From NCBI GenBank assembly GCA_944474755.1, contig OX104115.1, positions 38,699,080-38,763,079 of the forward strand: 64,000 nt of DNA, given 5' to 3'. The DNA comes from Limnoperna fortunei. Taxonomy: Eukaryota; Mollusca; Bivalvia; Mytilida; Modiolidae. Under the pieces are notes generated by a model. It was not told where the DNA came from. It did not search any database and saw only the letters and a program-made list of their open reading frames with translations. Positions 20,351-33,259 of this stretch are shown here, piece after piece. Position 1 is the first letter of the stretch. Each line of letters begins with the position of its first letter. Made by a program: the position numbers and the translations under genes.

Positions 20351-23300
20351 AATACAACATTTATGCTCGAAACTTACATATTTTTAAATAGATTATGGTA
20401 TAGTTGTCCTTTACATGCTATGACGCCTTCAAAACAATCTAAGTTGATTCGAACAGAAAACTATTGGAAAATTATAAGTAAAATCATACATAATCCTAGT
20501 ACCCTAAAACAGGTAATAAAGATGACGTCATAACTTTTGAAAACCTTTCGGTGACCACTAATTGTTTAGAGCTTATTTAAAGATTTCGTCATAAGGAAAA
20601 TATTAAGAAAATACCATGTGGAAATCGAATAGTAGGATATGTCCTCAATTGTATATGGACATTATTTTGAAAAATGAAAGCAATCATAGACTAAACAACC
20701 TCAATTGAAAATATTTAAGAAGGTTTATTGGTTTTTTCTATCACCTAACATGAACAACGACGTCACAGATGATTGCGCGACCTTGTGGACACGAATGGTC
20801 ATGATACATCTATTTTAATGGCTGCAAGATATAGATTAGCAATACTGTTTTACGTGCAAGGACAATGAAGAATGGTCTAAATAAGCTATAATGTCAAATA
20901 TTAAATGGCTATATCGTGCTAAAGGTATGCATTTGTGTTCCAAGCTAAATTCACTCTGTTAAAATGTTTTTTCTAAAGAACCTTACTTCTTCCCTACTAG
21001 AATATACACGAACACAATTTAAACGTCTTTAAACTATACAAAATAGCAGGTGTTATTAAACTGGTTTATCTGCAATATAAACACTCCTTTAAAGTATATG
21101 CAATGGAATGATGATGTAGAATAAATTTAATTGAGCATAATGACATTACCAAATCGATTTCGTGCTGCCATAAACAATATTAGCTGATATTGTGTGGCTG
21201 TTCATTTACTCTAAAATGTGATTACAGTATAGCTTTTCTATTGCTAAATAAGAAACGTTGTCTTTTGCAACGCAATTTTTATTCACAAAACTACAGTTGT
21301 GAATATAATTTTTAATATTTAATTTGTTTCTTCATGTACTTTCAACTACCACTGCTTACAACGTATGTTATAATATTGTCGTTACCTTGATTATATAACC
21401 TACAAATTAAAGAACTTTCTACAGAAAATGTATAAGTAAACATATACCAATTTACAAGGAGTATACATATCTTATTATAGTACAAAGTGTGTGCTATAAA
21501 CGATAACTGCTGTGATGCTTGTAAGATTACAAGATACACTTGACGGGAGTACCACCTGATTTATGCGAATACAAATTTGCGCCGCAATATAGATAAATGA
21601 AAAAAAATGGGGGTTGGGGGAATTGTTTCGAGCCACATAGTTTTATCAAGACTATTGTTTTAGTACACTTCGTTCGAGTTATCTGTTTCAGATTGGCTGT
21701 CATTTTTGTGTGTTTTATTCGTTCTATTTATTGAATGTAACTTTTTAAATGTATTTATTTTTACCGTTTTTTTTTGTGTATAAAGGTACAAAATATTCGA
21801 GTAAATTAATATGGATTTTTCCAAGTCACAGACAAGTTTGTATGTTAAAAAATATTAAAGACATTATTATATATGTCTTGAAACAGAAATAACTGTTTAA
21901 AGGTATTTAACTCAACTGTAAATATTCCGAGATCGTTAAAACAAAAAAGATAAAGTGTATCAACTAAAATATAAAAATACATCTTAAATCCTTTTAAAAA
22001 TATTAAAATGTATAAACTACATGATAAAAATACATTTTAACACGGACATTGCAGTTACAAATAATAACTCAAAGTGAATAAAATAATACGATTGCTTAGA
22101 AGACCATTAAGAGATGTATTATTCATATTCACTATGTGCTTTTACCATGCAATGCATATTTAAAAGCAAATAAAATGAAGCAGGCAAATTTTGCTTTAAC
22201 TATAAACAACAGTAATCACATGTTTTTGTTACAATATGATCCTAGTTGGAAGACCATACGCAACGCAATCTCTGGCGATTAAAATTATCTAATGTCTGTG
22301 ATGAAGCGTATTTGATGTGTATTTTTCGTTCATGTTAACAAAACATTAAATCATTGATCTATCAATAACGAATGGACACACTTCATCAAACTACTAAAGC
22401 ATTAGCAGCATTCGGTCATACATAATCTATCAACCTCAAATACTAGAATTGAGGCACGTATAAGTCGGTGAACGAATAACATTTTTTCGATGTTAGCCTC
22501 ATCAGTTTTGTGCTGTCTTAAAAACTATTTAGTTTACACAAATCATAGCTTTTATACTTGCAATATCAACATTTATTGATAACAAATTAATGTAAATGCA
22601 ATCCATTTAAAACAAATGAGCGATTTAAATCCTTCTGTATACACATACTGATGGTATGTGTTATTTAACGTTGATGCTAATGACAGGGAGATATGCGGTT
22701 GAGCGCTAAGTACATGTATGCAACATTGTTACTGCATAACGGTAAATGAAAGGGCAAATCACTTGGACAGATGATCTAACTCTTGTCTAATGAGCATTAG
22801 CAACACGTCCATTTAATGACATTTGTGATTATTTGTTACATTTAAAATCGGACTATTGATCAATTGATTGATGTCATTGGCATATTTGAAGCCTTCAAGC
22901 ATTTTATTCATTAATCCGAATCATTTAATTTTGTAATAATAAATATATACTTTCCTTATTGCATATAATTGAGTACATAATATATGCACATCAAAGGAAA
23001 ATAATTTTGTTCTATTTTTTTTTGAAAAACGAAAAATAAATAAATAAAATAAAAGCATTCCCTTCAAAACTGCCAATGAAAGTACAAGCCTATTAATTGT
23101 GTTGCACTGCAATGCAATTGCTAATATAATTTATTTCTCCTAAAAGCAATAGAAATCATGTCATCTTTTGAACACAGAATTAGAACATGACACCCCAAAA
23201 CTGTTAGGCCTTTCCCGATGGCTTATTATGCATGTAAGTTCTGTATAGAAGTATTTGTATACTAAACATAAATGGATTTGTAAATATTTGGCAAACAGTA

Positions 23301-24059
23301 ATGTTACGTCACCGGGATAAAACTTGCTAGGGCAAATTCTCTATTTCTTAACTTTACTATTTACTTTCATATTTATTCTGAAAAGAAACTAAAACAAGAA
23401 TATAACTTTGACCCGTGCAAGGCTATAAAACCAATCAGCGTTGAACAGTAAAATATTTATGTTTATTAATACCCCACAGGAAATCTACCGGTCTCTATAT
23501 AAATCAAATGATGTGAAATCGTTATACCAATATACAATTTTGGTAATACAATTGCAGCTGTTCCGTTAACTTTTGATCATACACCTCCCTTATCTTAGAT
23601 GAGTATAAAAGAACATGCCTAACCAGAGCATCATCAGCACTATTTATTTTCCATTAGACATGGTTTTTCAGTAATACTAACATAAATATTCTGTTTGTTA
23701 AAAACACTGTTAGCATTATCGAATTTACTGTTATGCATGGAAAATTTGTACTTTCAGTGTGGTCCACGTTCAGTTCAAAGTTACATGTATAATTTAAAAT
23801 GTTTCTTAGGCTTCCATTTTGAGAACATATCAAGGTACTATTAATTGATCTTAAAAAATCTCACACACAAAATCGTTCCGATAATACGATTGGGTCATTC
23901 GGACATTTGCTTCGACAATACTGTGAGGATTTACAGTGCTCGGCCGCAGATCTCCTCAGTGCCTTCCCAGGTGACTGAAAGCTAAATTGTCCGTCCCTAC
24001 CCATACTTTTATAGTGGTATTAACTATTTTCTCATTTGGTCCATATTTTCCAGAATTGA
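20351..24059. other. Unannotated AT-rich DNA
   Basis: Nothing recognised over 3.7 kb apart from short ORFs. Confidence 0.5.
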
Positions 24060-24140
24060 TTTATATTTTGTTAACTTGTTCTGGTCCTGAATATAGCTGA
24101 AAATCTACTCACTGGACGTTTAGTTTTTAATCAAACTGAG
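24060..24140 (+). repeat. Family X tail fragment
   Basis: 'tgttaacttgttctggtcct' then 'gaatatagctgaaaatc' and 'ctcactggacgttta' match the end of family X. The preceding sequence (23.9-24.05 kb) is not clearly alignable. Confidence 0.6.
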
Positions 24141-24379
24141 ACAGAAAATACAGGACGGGGATCATTTGATCATGCTGAAACTCTTATTTTTTAACAATTT
24201 ATATTTACTACTAACTTTATATTATTATCCTTGTTATACATCGATGTCATGTATCTATAGATTGTTGCAATAATAATTGCCATGTGATAGCCAAATAAAC
24301 ACTTAAAAAATCCACAAATTAAGAAACGTTTTGGTTGCAGATGAGATAAATTTGAACTAAAATAAAAAGAAAAAAAATA

Positions 24380-24515
24380 TTACTGTAAACTAATTAATAT
24401 TCGCGTAAGCAAACTTTCCGGTTTGTATTCAATAGACTGATTCGCGGATACAAACTTTCTCGAAATTGATATCAATAAAAATAAATATTCGCGGATCTAC
24501 TGCTCCTAGTATAGA
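24380..24515. repeat. Possible small inverted-repeat element rich in 'attcgcgg'
   Basis: 'tactgtaaactaattaatat' plus 'tcgcg' on the left, 'gattcgcggatacaaacttt' in the middle and 'atattcgcggatc' on the right repeat the word attcgcg three times within 100 bp. I recall similar words in mollusc repeats, but end points and class are uncertain. Confidence 0.3.
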
Positions 24516-25200
24516 AATGGGCACAAAATAAATAATAAATATTTGAGTTGTCGTTCTGTTGTCTTCTGATGTATTTTTTGTCGATCGATTTTTATAGCTG
24601 ATGTTTCACGTGAACATAAACTCAATTAAATGTAAATGTAGTTGAGTTGAGTTTACTTAATATATTTAAATTGCGAAAACGGAAATAAAAACAAATGATC
24701 TAAACAATTGTTTACATAATCAACACATTGAATAGAATAATTTTGAACTTGTCAACTTTAAGTCACTAGTTTTACCTTTATGGCCTGTATGCATGTAGGT
24801 GTACATATTACTTGTTATTAAGGGTGATTGTTGCTTTCATAACAGCTAATAGACTAAAAAGTCGTTTGATCTTTTGACACCGACAGAATTAAACTTTTAC
24901 TAAATAATTAATTCGTTCTTTTAAGTACCAAACAGATGTCAATAACAGGACTCGGACGATAAAAGGCAAATAATCAGATTTTAATTAAAACCCAAGAAAG
25001 ATAACTGTTTTATCAACCCGAAGTTGCCATTGTGAAATCATAGTTTAGTAATTCCAAATAAGGTTCATCACACAAATGTGGTATGTCACCCGACGTTAGT
25101 AGTGTCACCATTCTTCATCATTCATTTCCCAAAAGCTCCCAATGAATGTTGTATTATATGGCTTACTAGACGAAATTTGTTAACCCAGAAAGGTCAATTT
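24516..25200. other. Unannotated AT-rich DNA
   Basis: Nothing recognised. Confidence 0.5.
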
Positions 25201-25202
25201 TC

Positions 25203-25580
25203 ATCGATTGGATGTTGGCTTTACGTTCAGCGAGCAGCTATATTCAGGACGAGAACAAGTTAACAAACAATAAAAATCAACGGAAAAGGGTTGGAACACA
25301 GGGAACACAATTTTAATCGCAAGTGGAAACGTATGGGTTATTTTGTAAGGGGGGATTTGGCCGTTTGTAGCGGCTACAGTGAGTATCCTCTTATCTACTT
25401 CATCTACAAAATGGATATCGATCCTGCAAGGAGCGTGCACTCTCCAAACACGTTACCCACTACGATCCGCGGACAGGCTTGCCGTATTATTACCTAACGA
25501 CCTCTTGCAAGATGGTCTCTCCTATTCGCCGCCTGGGCTGCTCTGAAGGTCGACCACTGGGAAAACCCCCGACTAAAAGT
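25203..25580 (-). repeat. SINE-like dispersed repeat (family X), most complete copy
   Basis: The tail complement is at the left ('ggatgttggctttacgttca', 'gcgagcagctatattcagga'). The middle is 'ttgtagcggctacagtgag' and the head is at the right ('ctccaaacacgttacccact', 'cggacaggcttgccgta', 'cgccgcctgggctgctc', 'aggtcgaccactgggaa'). Its length is about 375 bp. No convincing A and B boxes are seen, so a tRNA origin is unproven. Overlapping ORFs on both strands are incidental. Confidence 0.75.
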
Positions 25581-27957
25581 TCAAACTTTTGGTTAGATTG
25601 TAGAGAAAATAATAAAGCACTAGAATAATTGATTTACAAACTCTTTTCAATAAAATTTTCAAATTTTTTAATATAATTTAAGGCCATTTGTATACACTTT
25701 ATTGATAAAAAAGTAGAGGTCTCGGAGGTAATGTCTTGTTTGTTGGGAAATAACTGGTTAAAAAGTGGTAGAAATTTACATTGTTTGTAATAATTACCAC
25801 TCTTGATACATAAATCATTTTCATTTTATTGCCTATACCTCGTTTCAAAGAAATTTGATCCTCAATAATCAATCCAAATTTAAAGTAAATAAATATTTCA
25901 AATAGTCCTCATTTTAAATCTTGGAAATTATTAAATTGTCTATCCTGTCATCAATAAAGGGAAATAACTGTCATATTAAACCAGACTAGTGCATGGATTA
26001 AAACAATATATTAATTATATTAATCTAGCCGAACGAGCCATTTGATTTTTCGCTGGGTGGAAGCTGCTGGATGTGTTGAAATGTTCGTATACACACAACT
26101 TTGTTTGCTTTTTGTTTTTTGTTTTCTTGTTTTGTCGGGGGAATTATTGGAATGTAGAAAAAATTATTTTATGACAATCTGCCTGGTATCTTAAGTTAAA
26201 TATATTTTGGCCCCCCAATACCACATTGAAAAAATTTTTTTTTCATTTAAAATAATCACCCTTACACACTAAATAAAAAATCCAATGATCCGTGCCTTAT
26301 CTTTTATTACCGTATGTTATTCACACATACTGTGCGAAGACCTACAATTATGTCTAGTTTTTAAAGTTTTACCAATATTTAATATACCTTTTTAAATAAA
26401 TTGCAGTATATTAAACGTATAGGAAAAGTAATGAAATCCGAAAAACATATATTCATGTTTTATTAACTGAGCTACGTAAACAATTACTTTACGAGTTTAT
26501 AAAGTACATCTCACACACTTACCATATAATATAATAATATTTTGTCATTCGTCGGCTCTACGATAAAACGGCTAGAAAATTTAATTTAAGTCTGCAAAAT
26601 GAATAGTATGTAGACGTTGTTTAAATTTACTGCCCAGGAAATGTGGAATTAAAATTCAAAAGGGTTTCTATACCAAATAAGACAATAGCCTTAGTTATAT
26701 TTGTCATGGTGTTTTGGAACATTTTTGTAAACACCTAATTAACGTTCCGGCGAAATCTTTTGACAATTATGCGTCTTAAAATTCGTTATTGGACAAAACA
26801 TGTCACTGTGTGATTATCAACAGAACATTGCATTACATCGCTTGAAATCATCATCGAGTTGAAAGCATCCATCATAACAAGTTATTTTGAATCGGATATC
26901 AAGTATTTTATATAATCGTTGTCCTACTCTATTCTGCTATTATTTAAAAAAAAGAATTTGAAATAGTGACACTATAAAGTGTATTTGATTATTGTTTAAT
27001 TGTCATTATGGTGCTAGAGCAAATCATCTATCCAGATATAATTCATTTTTGTTTCAATTAAATGATCTCTTTCAATGCCTGCTAATGCATGGTTTATGCT
27101 ATAGAAATAGATTTCAGATTTCAATGTGGCACTCGTTATACAAATAGTAATAACAAAAATCTGGTATTTAAAGTTATGGATTATTCAGAATTTAACAAAT
27201 AGAACGAATGCGCGACGACGCTTGTTGCATTTGTTTTCAGAGTTTTTTGTATAATATATCTATAAATAATTCTTTAGAATCGAAATGAGTTTAGAAGTAA
27301 CAAAAATAGTAATCGTAGATAATCATATTATTGGAACGCACAATGACACATGTTCTTAAAATGTGCTTTCTACATTCAATGCTATCTTTTTTTGTTGTAC
27401 AGAGTGAAGTGTATTTCATTGTATAACAATAAGCTAAAAGGCGTTCCAGTTTTGCTTGTCAAATAAAACGATGTGCATAGATGAGCGAAATCCTACATTA
27501 AAATCATATGCTTCCTGTAGAAAAACGGACTAATTATTACAATTTAGCATAAGCTCACAAATTGTGGCCCTGTAACTCCTCACTCAGTATAAAAAATCCC
27601 CATATATATGCTTATCTGACAAAAACACAGTTAGTAAAAGTACTTAAATAAATCTAGATTTCACACTAATTTAGTGATATAATGGCCGTCATACAGGAAA
27701 CATATAATTGATAAAGCTAAGATCAAAATTGTCTTATTGGACTCGTGTTTTATTACAATTATATGGATAACATGGGAGTAGCATATGCGAATTTTTCTAT
27801 CAACATGACACTTTCTGTTAGCACTACACATATTTCTTGTATTGTATTTATTATAATATGAAATAATGCAAAGTCACAAATTTTACAGGGGACATTCGAA
27901 ACTAAGATAAAATACTGTGTCTTGCTATCGTTGTAGAAAAAGAATCAATTACGCTAC
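25581..27957. other. Unannotated AT-rich DNA
   Basis: Nothing recognised. Confidence 0.5.
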
Positions 27958-28290
27958 AATGAACAAGACACAATACATCCTGTCGTTTAATCTATAACAC
28001 ATCAAACCTTAATTAAAGAAGAAGCATTCTAATTTGTCCGTGTAATGTATCTGAAATTGTTTTCCGAGTATCTATTTAAGAAAGGTAACTATGAAAACGG
28101 AATAACGTGTGTCACTATGGAAGGATATTAGCTTATTTAATGATGATTATCAGTTATAAACAAGGTGCTATGTGTTACTTCATTACTTAATACTATGCAT
28201 ACTTACATTAATTGTTCACATAAAACGTGTAGCCATAGTCGAAACTGTAAATTTGCGATAATAGTATTGTTAGAATATTGATGAACGAAA
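27958..28290 (+). repeat. Dispersed duplication, copy 1 (partner at 44.2 kb)
   Basis: It aligns with 44,180-44,480: 'gtcgtttaatctata', 'aatttgtcc', 'gaaattgttt-ccgagtatc', 'ggaaggat-ttag', 'ttaatgatgatta', 'tataaacaag'. It has the same orientation, with substitutions and short gaps throughout. It has no ORF. It may be an old repeat family or a duplicated regulatory segment. Confidence 0.65.
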
Positions 28291-29605
28291 AGTTATTCTT
28301 GAGATAAAAAAAATTGTAAGCCGATTTATTATACTCCTACAAATATTCATTTTAATACGCGAGAACAGAATTATGTAGAACGTCAATTTCATGTTGTAAT
28401 TATTATCTGTACTTCTTTATGTCATCAACTTAACAAAGAGAGGTTGTCCGTATGACACAATAGGACAACGTAAATGTTTAATGTACTTTTAAACATAGCA
28501 GAAAGGACAAGTGCTTAATAGACCTTAGTTTTTTCGATATAATAGCACACATAGCCAGTATATACATGCTAAAGGTTCAGAATTCATTTGAATGTATGCC
28601 TGTCTGGAACCATAGTGTTTATACTTTGTATTGTGTAGTTCTCTGTATTATTTGACATGTAGGTATTGGTTCTGTTCTGTTATTTGTTCTTTTTTGTTAA
28701 TAATTGGTAATTTGTTGCTCAGTCTTTTTGTCATAACTAAATTCTGAGGTTTGTGTTTGGTGTCTTCTATTTATGCACAATTTGTGTACAATAACATGTT
28801 GACGAATGCCATGTGTCGATTATTAAACAATATACCGTCTTATGTTCTATAAGACTAAGAATCCTTATATATTAGGATTCGAGTAGATTGCATCCTACTC
28901 AGTGAGACTTATCATGCAAAATATGGTTTATACTTAGCCAAAATGTGATGTATATTTTGCCATCAGGAAAATCGTCAAAGAATACTAAATCTGTAAAAAT
29001 AATGGAATCCAAATCGAGAAGTTTTCTATAAACATAGTATGCATGGTTCCCAACCTCAACATACGGTACTAAATTTAATATGCATTCTACTATATTTCGT
29101 TCGTCCTAAGTTATGTTGTAGATGTAATATTATTAAAAATTTATTCATTGTTTGAAAAACAATATTATTAACCGAGTCTGTGATGCTATCGAATATTATT
29201 AAAAGCATAAGAATAGACATGCATTGATTCCTTGTATTACGTAACTACTGTTAGATCATTGCATATATATTGCTAAATTAACGGTATTTTGGAAGTTTCG
29301 TATATAATTATTTTTTCTGTTAAAATTGTAAAAAACTCACGTAAAGTATAAGAAAAAACAATTGTCATGATTTTTAAATTGAAACTAATATAATCTAATA
29401 AAGAACACCTTCATGTATCATTACACAATGTTCTTTAAACCCTTAATTTAACATACTGTTTGACAATGTTAAACAGTTTGAATATTGATATACATGTAAC
29501 ATTGGTATCAGGACTTTTTTGTTATATTGAGGGAGGAATTTGAAGTATCCAGTAAAACCTCTTACTTAGTCAGAAAACAATTAATCCTTGTCAGTTAAGG
29601 ATTAT
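28291..29605. other. Unannotated AT-rich DNA
   Basis: Nothing recognised. Confidence 0.45.
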
Positions 29606-29607
29606 AT

Positions 29608-29710
29608 CGTACGCCTCGCTAACATTAAAACTCGAACTCGCAACATCAATGAGGACACGTCAGGGATCAACGAAACATGACATTCTACCTTGACCAATCG
29701 GCAACCAAGT
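29608..29710 (-). mobile_element. tRNA-like SINE head
   Basis: The reverse complement reads 'ttgccgattggtcaaggtag' (A-box region) then 'cctgacgtgtcctcattgat', 'gttgcgagttcgag' (B-box region). The spacing suits an RNA polymerase III promoter of a tRNA-derived SINE. This head differs from the 14.6-kb SINE, so it may be another family. Confidence 0.5.
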
Positions 29711-30044
29711 TCCCTGTACTAAATGTAAACTTTTATATAATATAAAAACAAACTAGATTAGGTGGTCTAGAGGAAAGCCTCAATCCAAATTTCGTCATTG
29801 TGTGTGTGTTTTCGTTATGAATACAACAGTAAAATACTAATAACAGATTATTGTATGAAAAGATGTTTGAGAGTGAAAGAATTTACAAAACAGGATGCGA
29901 ACTACCAGCGTTCATGTATGTAAGTAAGTTAAATAGGTGTCAATTGTTCACACGCTCATTAAGTGTGTTGAATAAACAGACAATTGTTACACTATAAGGT
30001 TCCCCTGTTTACTATTGCACGCATAATTCCTTCAATTGGTTATT

Positions 30045-30110
30045 CGCCTGAATATAGCTGAAATATTGCTGCTCGGGCGTTAAACACCATTAATCAATCA
30101 ATCAATTGGT
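30045..30110 (+). mobile_element. SINE tail with (atca)n end
   Basis: 'cctgaatatagctgaaatat', 'tgctgctcgggcgttaaac', 'accattaatcaatcaatca'. A second, weaker tail-like stretch follows at 30,195-30,235 ('tatagctgacatattactca', 'cgggacgttaa'). No head is visible. Confidence 0.7.
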
Positions 30111-30335
30111 TATATCGTATCCCTATCTATATAAAAGTTAACATTCTTATATACAGCTTAAACACCGCTCCCATTGAGAAATCAATCACTTGTACTACCT
30201 ATAGCTGACATATTACTCACGGGACGTTAATTATAATATTTGTACTATCTTTGGGTAACGTATTTGTCAATCTTTCCACAAACAATACAGTATACAATAC
30301 AAGGACAAACAAAATCTGTCAAATGTTAGATTTTT

Positions 30336-30960
30336 CTGATGGACGATCTGTTTGTCATGTTTAGAGGAAAATGTTTTTGTCAGAGTGTTGGTATTCCAAT
30401 GGGTACTATTTGCTCCCCGCCGATCATTTTTTTATTCTTTTATGCGGCTGAGTACCTAGAAGGCTATTCCGATATATAGATGATGTTTTGTCTCGAACAG
30501 TGTTAAACTCGGTGACTGAATTTAATCTATCCAAGTTAGCTTGAAATTACGGAAACCACCAATACTCTTAGGTCGGCCCCTTAGACTATAACCTAGACTA
30601 TACAATAAACGTAATGACTTAAACTTTCCAATTGTCAACTTCAATATTCCACCAGATCCAGCGTATATTTTACAACATTTACATTATGCTACATCCTGCA
30701 ATTTGTTTATACCGGACTATGCTGTGGACTACTAAGCTACTCAAACGAGGGCTTGTTGTACCTAGGTTGATTTAATCACTTTAGAAGTTCTATGGGCGTC
30801 ACCTTGACTTATTGATCGTTATGAGATATCCAGCTCTTAAATATGATCTGATATTTTTCGCTGATGCATAGATTATCTTTCCATTTCCTAGATATGAAAA
30901 TGAACATCTCAACGGCTGTTTAATAAAAGGCAGATGCTGCTTACTCGCACAGAGCATGTA
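30336..30960 (+). pseudogene. Decayed reverse transcriptase of a mobile element
   Basis: Motifs occur in the correct order but in different frames. 30,336-30,419 reads LMDDLFVMFRGKCFCQSVGI followed by PMGTICSP. YAAEYLEG follows after a +1 shift. RYIDD is at 30,470-30,484 (the catalytic YxDD box). NFPIVNF is at 30,622-30,642, then a LLKRGLVVPRL stretch near 30,735-30,770 and KFYGRH near 30,785. Several frameshifts, stops and a deletion between the GT box and YIDD show it is dead. The motif set is that of a reverse transcriptase family abundant in bivalves. The element 3' region follows at once, and a second copy faces it from 33.3 kb. Confidence 0.85.
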
Positions 30961-31130
30961 AGTGCAACCATGTTTTTATTTGATGTAGGTAACTCACTTT
31001 CTGTTTTTTTTTGGTGTGTGTTTGGCTTTTTGTTTTGTGTTGAACATGTTTGTTGACATCATGATTTGTATTTTTACCTTTGCGGTCTTGTTGTTAGGTC
31101 GGTTTTCTTGCTATTTTTCTTAATGCAGCA
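30961..31130 (+). mobile_element. 3' region of the preceding reverse transcriptase element
   Basis: 'gtaactcactttctg', 'gtgtttggctttttgtttt', 'gtgttgaacatgtttg' and 'ggtcggttttcttgct' correspond to 13,105-13,325. The block lies directly after the last reverse transcriptase motifs, so it is probably the untranslated 3' end. Confidence 0.65.
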
Positions 31131-31940
31131 GTAGAATTATTGATGGACGCTGTCATTACCTTTGTCAAATGAGCTTTTTGAACAATATAGAAAAGCTATT
31201 TGTATTTTTATTTCGGAATGTATATGTTTGGCTTAAAAGGAAAATTATCACAACACCTGGTCAAAGATAGTTGAGAAATCATTAAGGGTTTCCTTTCTGA
31301 CTTTAAAACTATCACTGATTATTTAGCCTTGGTTGAAGTTTTACTATATTAGAAAGATGCTAATATAATTGATTGTCAGTGTATGAGAGATATTATTGTT
31401 TAATACAAAGGTGTTGCACTTTATCCACCTTAAAGTGTTCAATTTTAGTTTCATGCGAATCCGTCTTGGATATGAAATAGCAAGACAAGCGGATTGAAGC
31501 CTTATATCAGAAACATATTACATAAGAAAATGAAATAAGATTAAAAGTACGTCAATATTCACATCTTTTATTAAAAGAGATGTTGCGTAACGTGAAAAAG
31601 ATAATGGTAATGATTTTTTATTTAAGATAATAATTAAAAGAGTATTTCATTTCAAAGGAGATTTATTGTGTAATTCGCTGATTCGTTAATGAATTGAGCA
31701 CGTACCGTTGCATCTTTCAGAAATTTTGACTTGACTGTAACCAAATTGATTTAAATTACACTACTTGTCATTTAAGAAAAAGGTTAACTCCAGACATTTT
31801 TTAATAAAATTCATGTTAATACCGATATGTCTAATTGAGATAGTATTGCAACAAAAATGATTTTTTATAGAATGTTAGACACCTAAAGTAAACAGAAACG
31901 AAATTATTACGGAGTGATCATAAAACGATAAGTCAATGAC
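31131..31940. other. Unannotated spacer between two convergent reverse transcriptase remnants
   Basis: Nothing recognised. Confidence 0.45.
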
Positions 31941-32320
31941 AGACAAAACCATGGTTTAACAAAGGACTGAACAACAACAAAACGAACATATACATAAACC
32001 ACAAAACACAAAAACCAAAATATTGAGTAGCAAGTGTCCCACTTGAAACCAGCGATGCGTCCGGAAGGTTAATCAACTCCTGCTTCACGCGTAGCACCCG
32101 TTATATCGCTCAAGTTAAAGCAGGTAACTTGCAATATCCGAGGTAGTAATCATTTAGAAAAAAGGCGAGAAAGTTGTCGGAATAAATAAATGGTCATTTG
32201 TGAAACAGACATTCGTAAAGGTAAACTAAGACATGATGTCGACCGTAAAATTTTCTAAGGAATGACAGGTAATCTCTGATTAATTAGCTTTTCTGTCAGC
32301 AGACACCATCTATCAAAAAG
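31941..32320 (-). mobile_element. 3' region of a minus-strand reverse transcriptase element
   Basis: 'gaacatatacataaaccaca' and 'aaacacaaaaacca' echo the other 3' remnants in reverse. The sub-block 'ggtcatttgtgaaacagaca' through 'tctgtcagcag' matches 42,635-42,760. It lies downstream (minus strand) of the CIDD-bearing pseudogene at 32.5-33.2 kb. Confidence 0.6.
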
Positions 32321-32483
32321 CGTTGATAGGAAACACGGTCTCTTAAGTATTCCAATATAAGTACTGCTGAAACGATGTCACATACAAAAAAATGAAAAAT
32401 TCACAATGGTAAATTTACAATCATCCCTTTTGTCTTAAATTTTAGTTGTCAATCGACTATAGTTGTCAATTTCTAGTTGAAGG

Positions 32484-33250
32484 TCAATGTACATGTATGA
32501 GACTGTTTATGTAGTGTCCAAATTTCAAGTTCAGTGGGCGGTAGATTAGATCAACATACAGGTAATAACCAAGTTTTGAATTATTCAATAAAAATACGTC
32601 ATCTATACAGCGGAGCGTGAAATTGAAGGAGACGGCCAAATTTTTTTTTGTGTTAAGGAAGCCTCGTACAAAATCCGCCTCATACATATAGATGAACAAA
32701 GCAGCACAAAGATGAGCACATCTGGTACCCATTAGGATGCCGACGGTTTGACGAAAAACACGTCCACCATAAAGATAAATATGTTATCAATCAGGAAGTC
32801 AAACAATCTGATGATTTCACTATAGAGAACGTTTTGTTAGAATCAAAAAGGCGATTTACGAAATTTGGTTTTTCACCTTAAACAAGATATTTGTATCTAG
32901 CTTTGTCATTTATTTATAAAGCAAAGTTGAATTAATTCGTTACATTTGTTTATAGCTTATTATATCGATTAGAAGAATATATGGTTGAAAATACCATCGT
33001 TCTAATGCTTTTGCATCAAGAGAGTTACAAAAACGGTCAGTTCTCTAACAGTTCTTCAGAATTTTTCAGTATTCACTGATTCATGCCATCTCTGAAGTGG
33101 CTTGCTTTGGCTCTGTGAAGCCCGCTTTAACATCTGACGAATTAGATGTAAACAGTTTGGAAAAGGTTTAAAAGATAAATGATCCAATCCAGGGTGTTTA
33201 TGAGGACACTTGTGCAACTTAGCAATTTTCAGATATGTCGAGCACACCAA
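32484..33250 (-). pseudogene. Decayed reverse transcriptase of a mobile element, minus strand
   Basis: Read on the minus strand, an upstream block (33,250-33,056) contains IAKLHKCPHKHPG, comparable to the PKLHKxPYK box. A degraded linker follows, then FLIDN near 32,800 and GGRVFRQTVGILMGTRCAHL with ALFIYMYEADF (about 32,770-32,680). The catalytic box is CIDD at 32,598-32,609 in place of YIDD, then DLIYRPLNLKFG. One 82-codon frame covers the catalytic part; the rest is shifted. The L for P in VGIPMGT and the C for Y in YIDD, plus the frameshifts, indicate an inactive copy. Confidence 0.85.
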
Positions 33251-33259
33251 CCCTGCAGG

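Noticed and set aside
25078..25497. Three overlapping ORFs
   Set aside because: All cover the family X repeat and are not conserved in its other copies.
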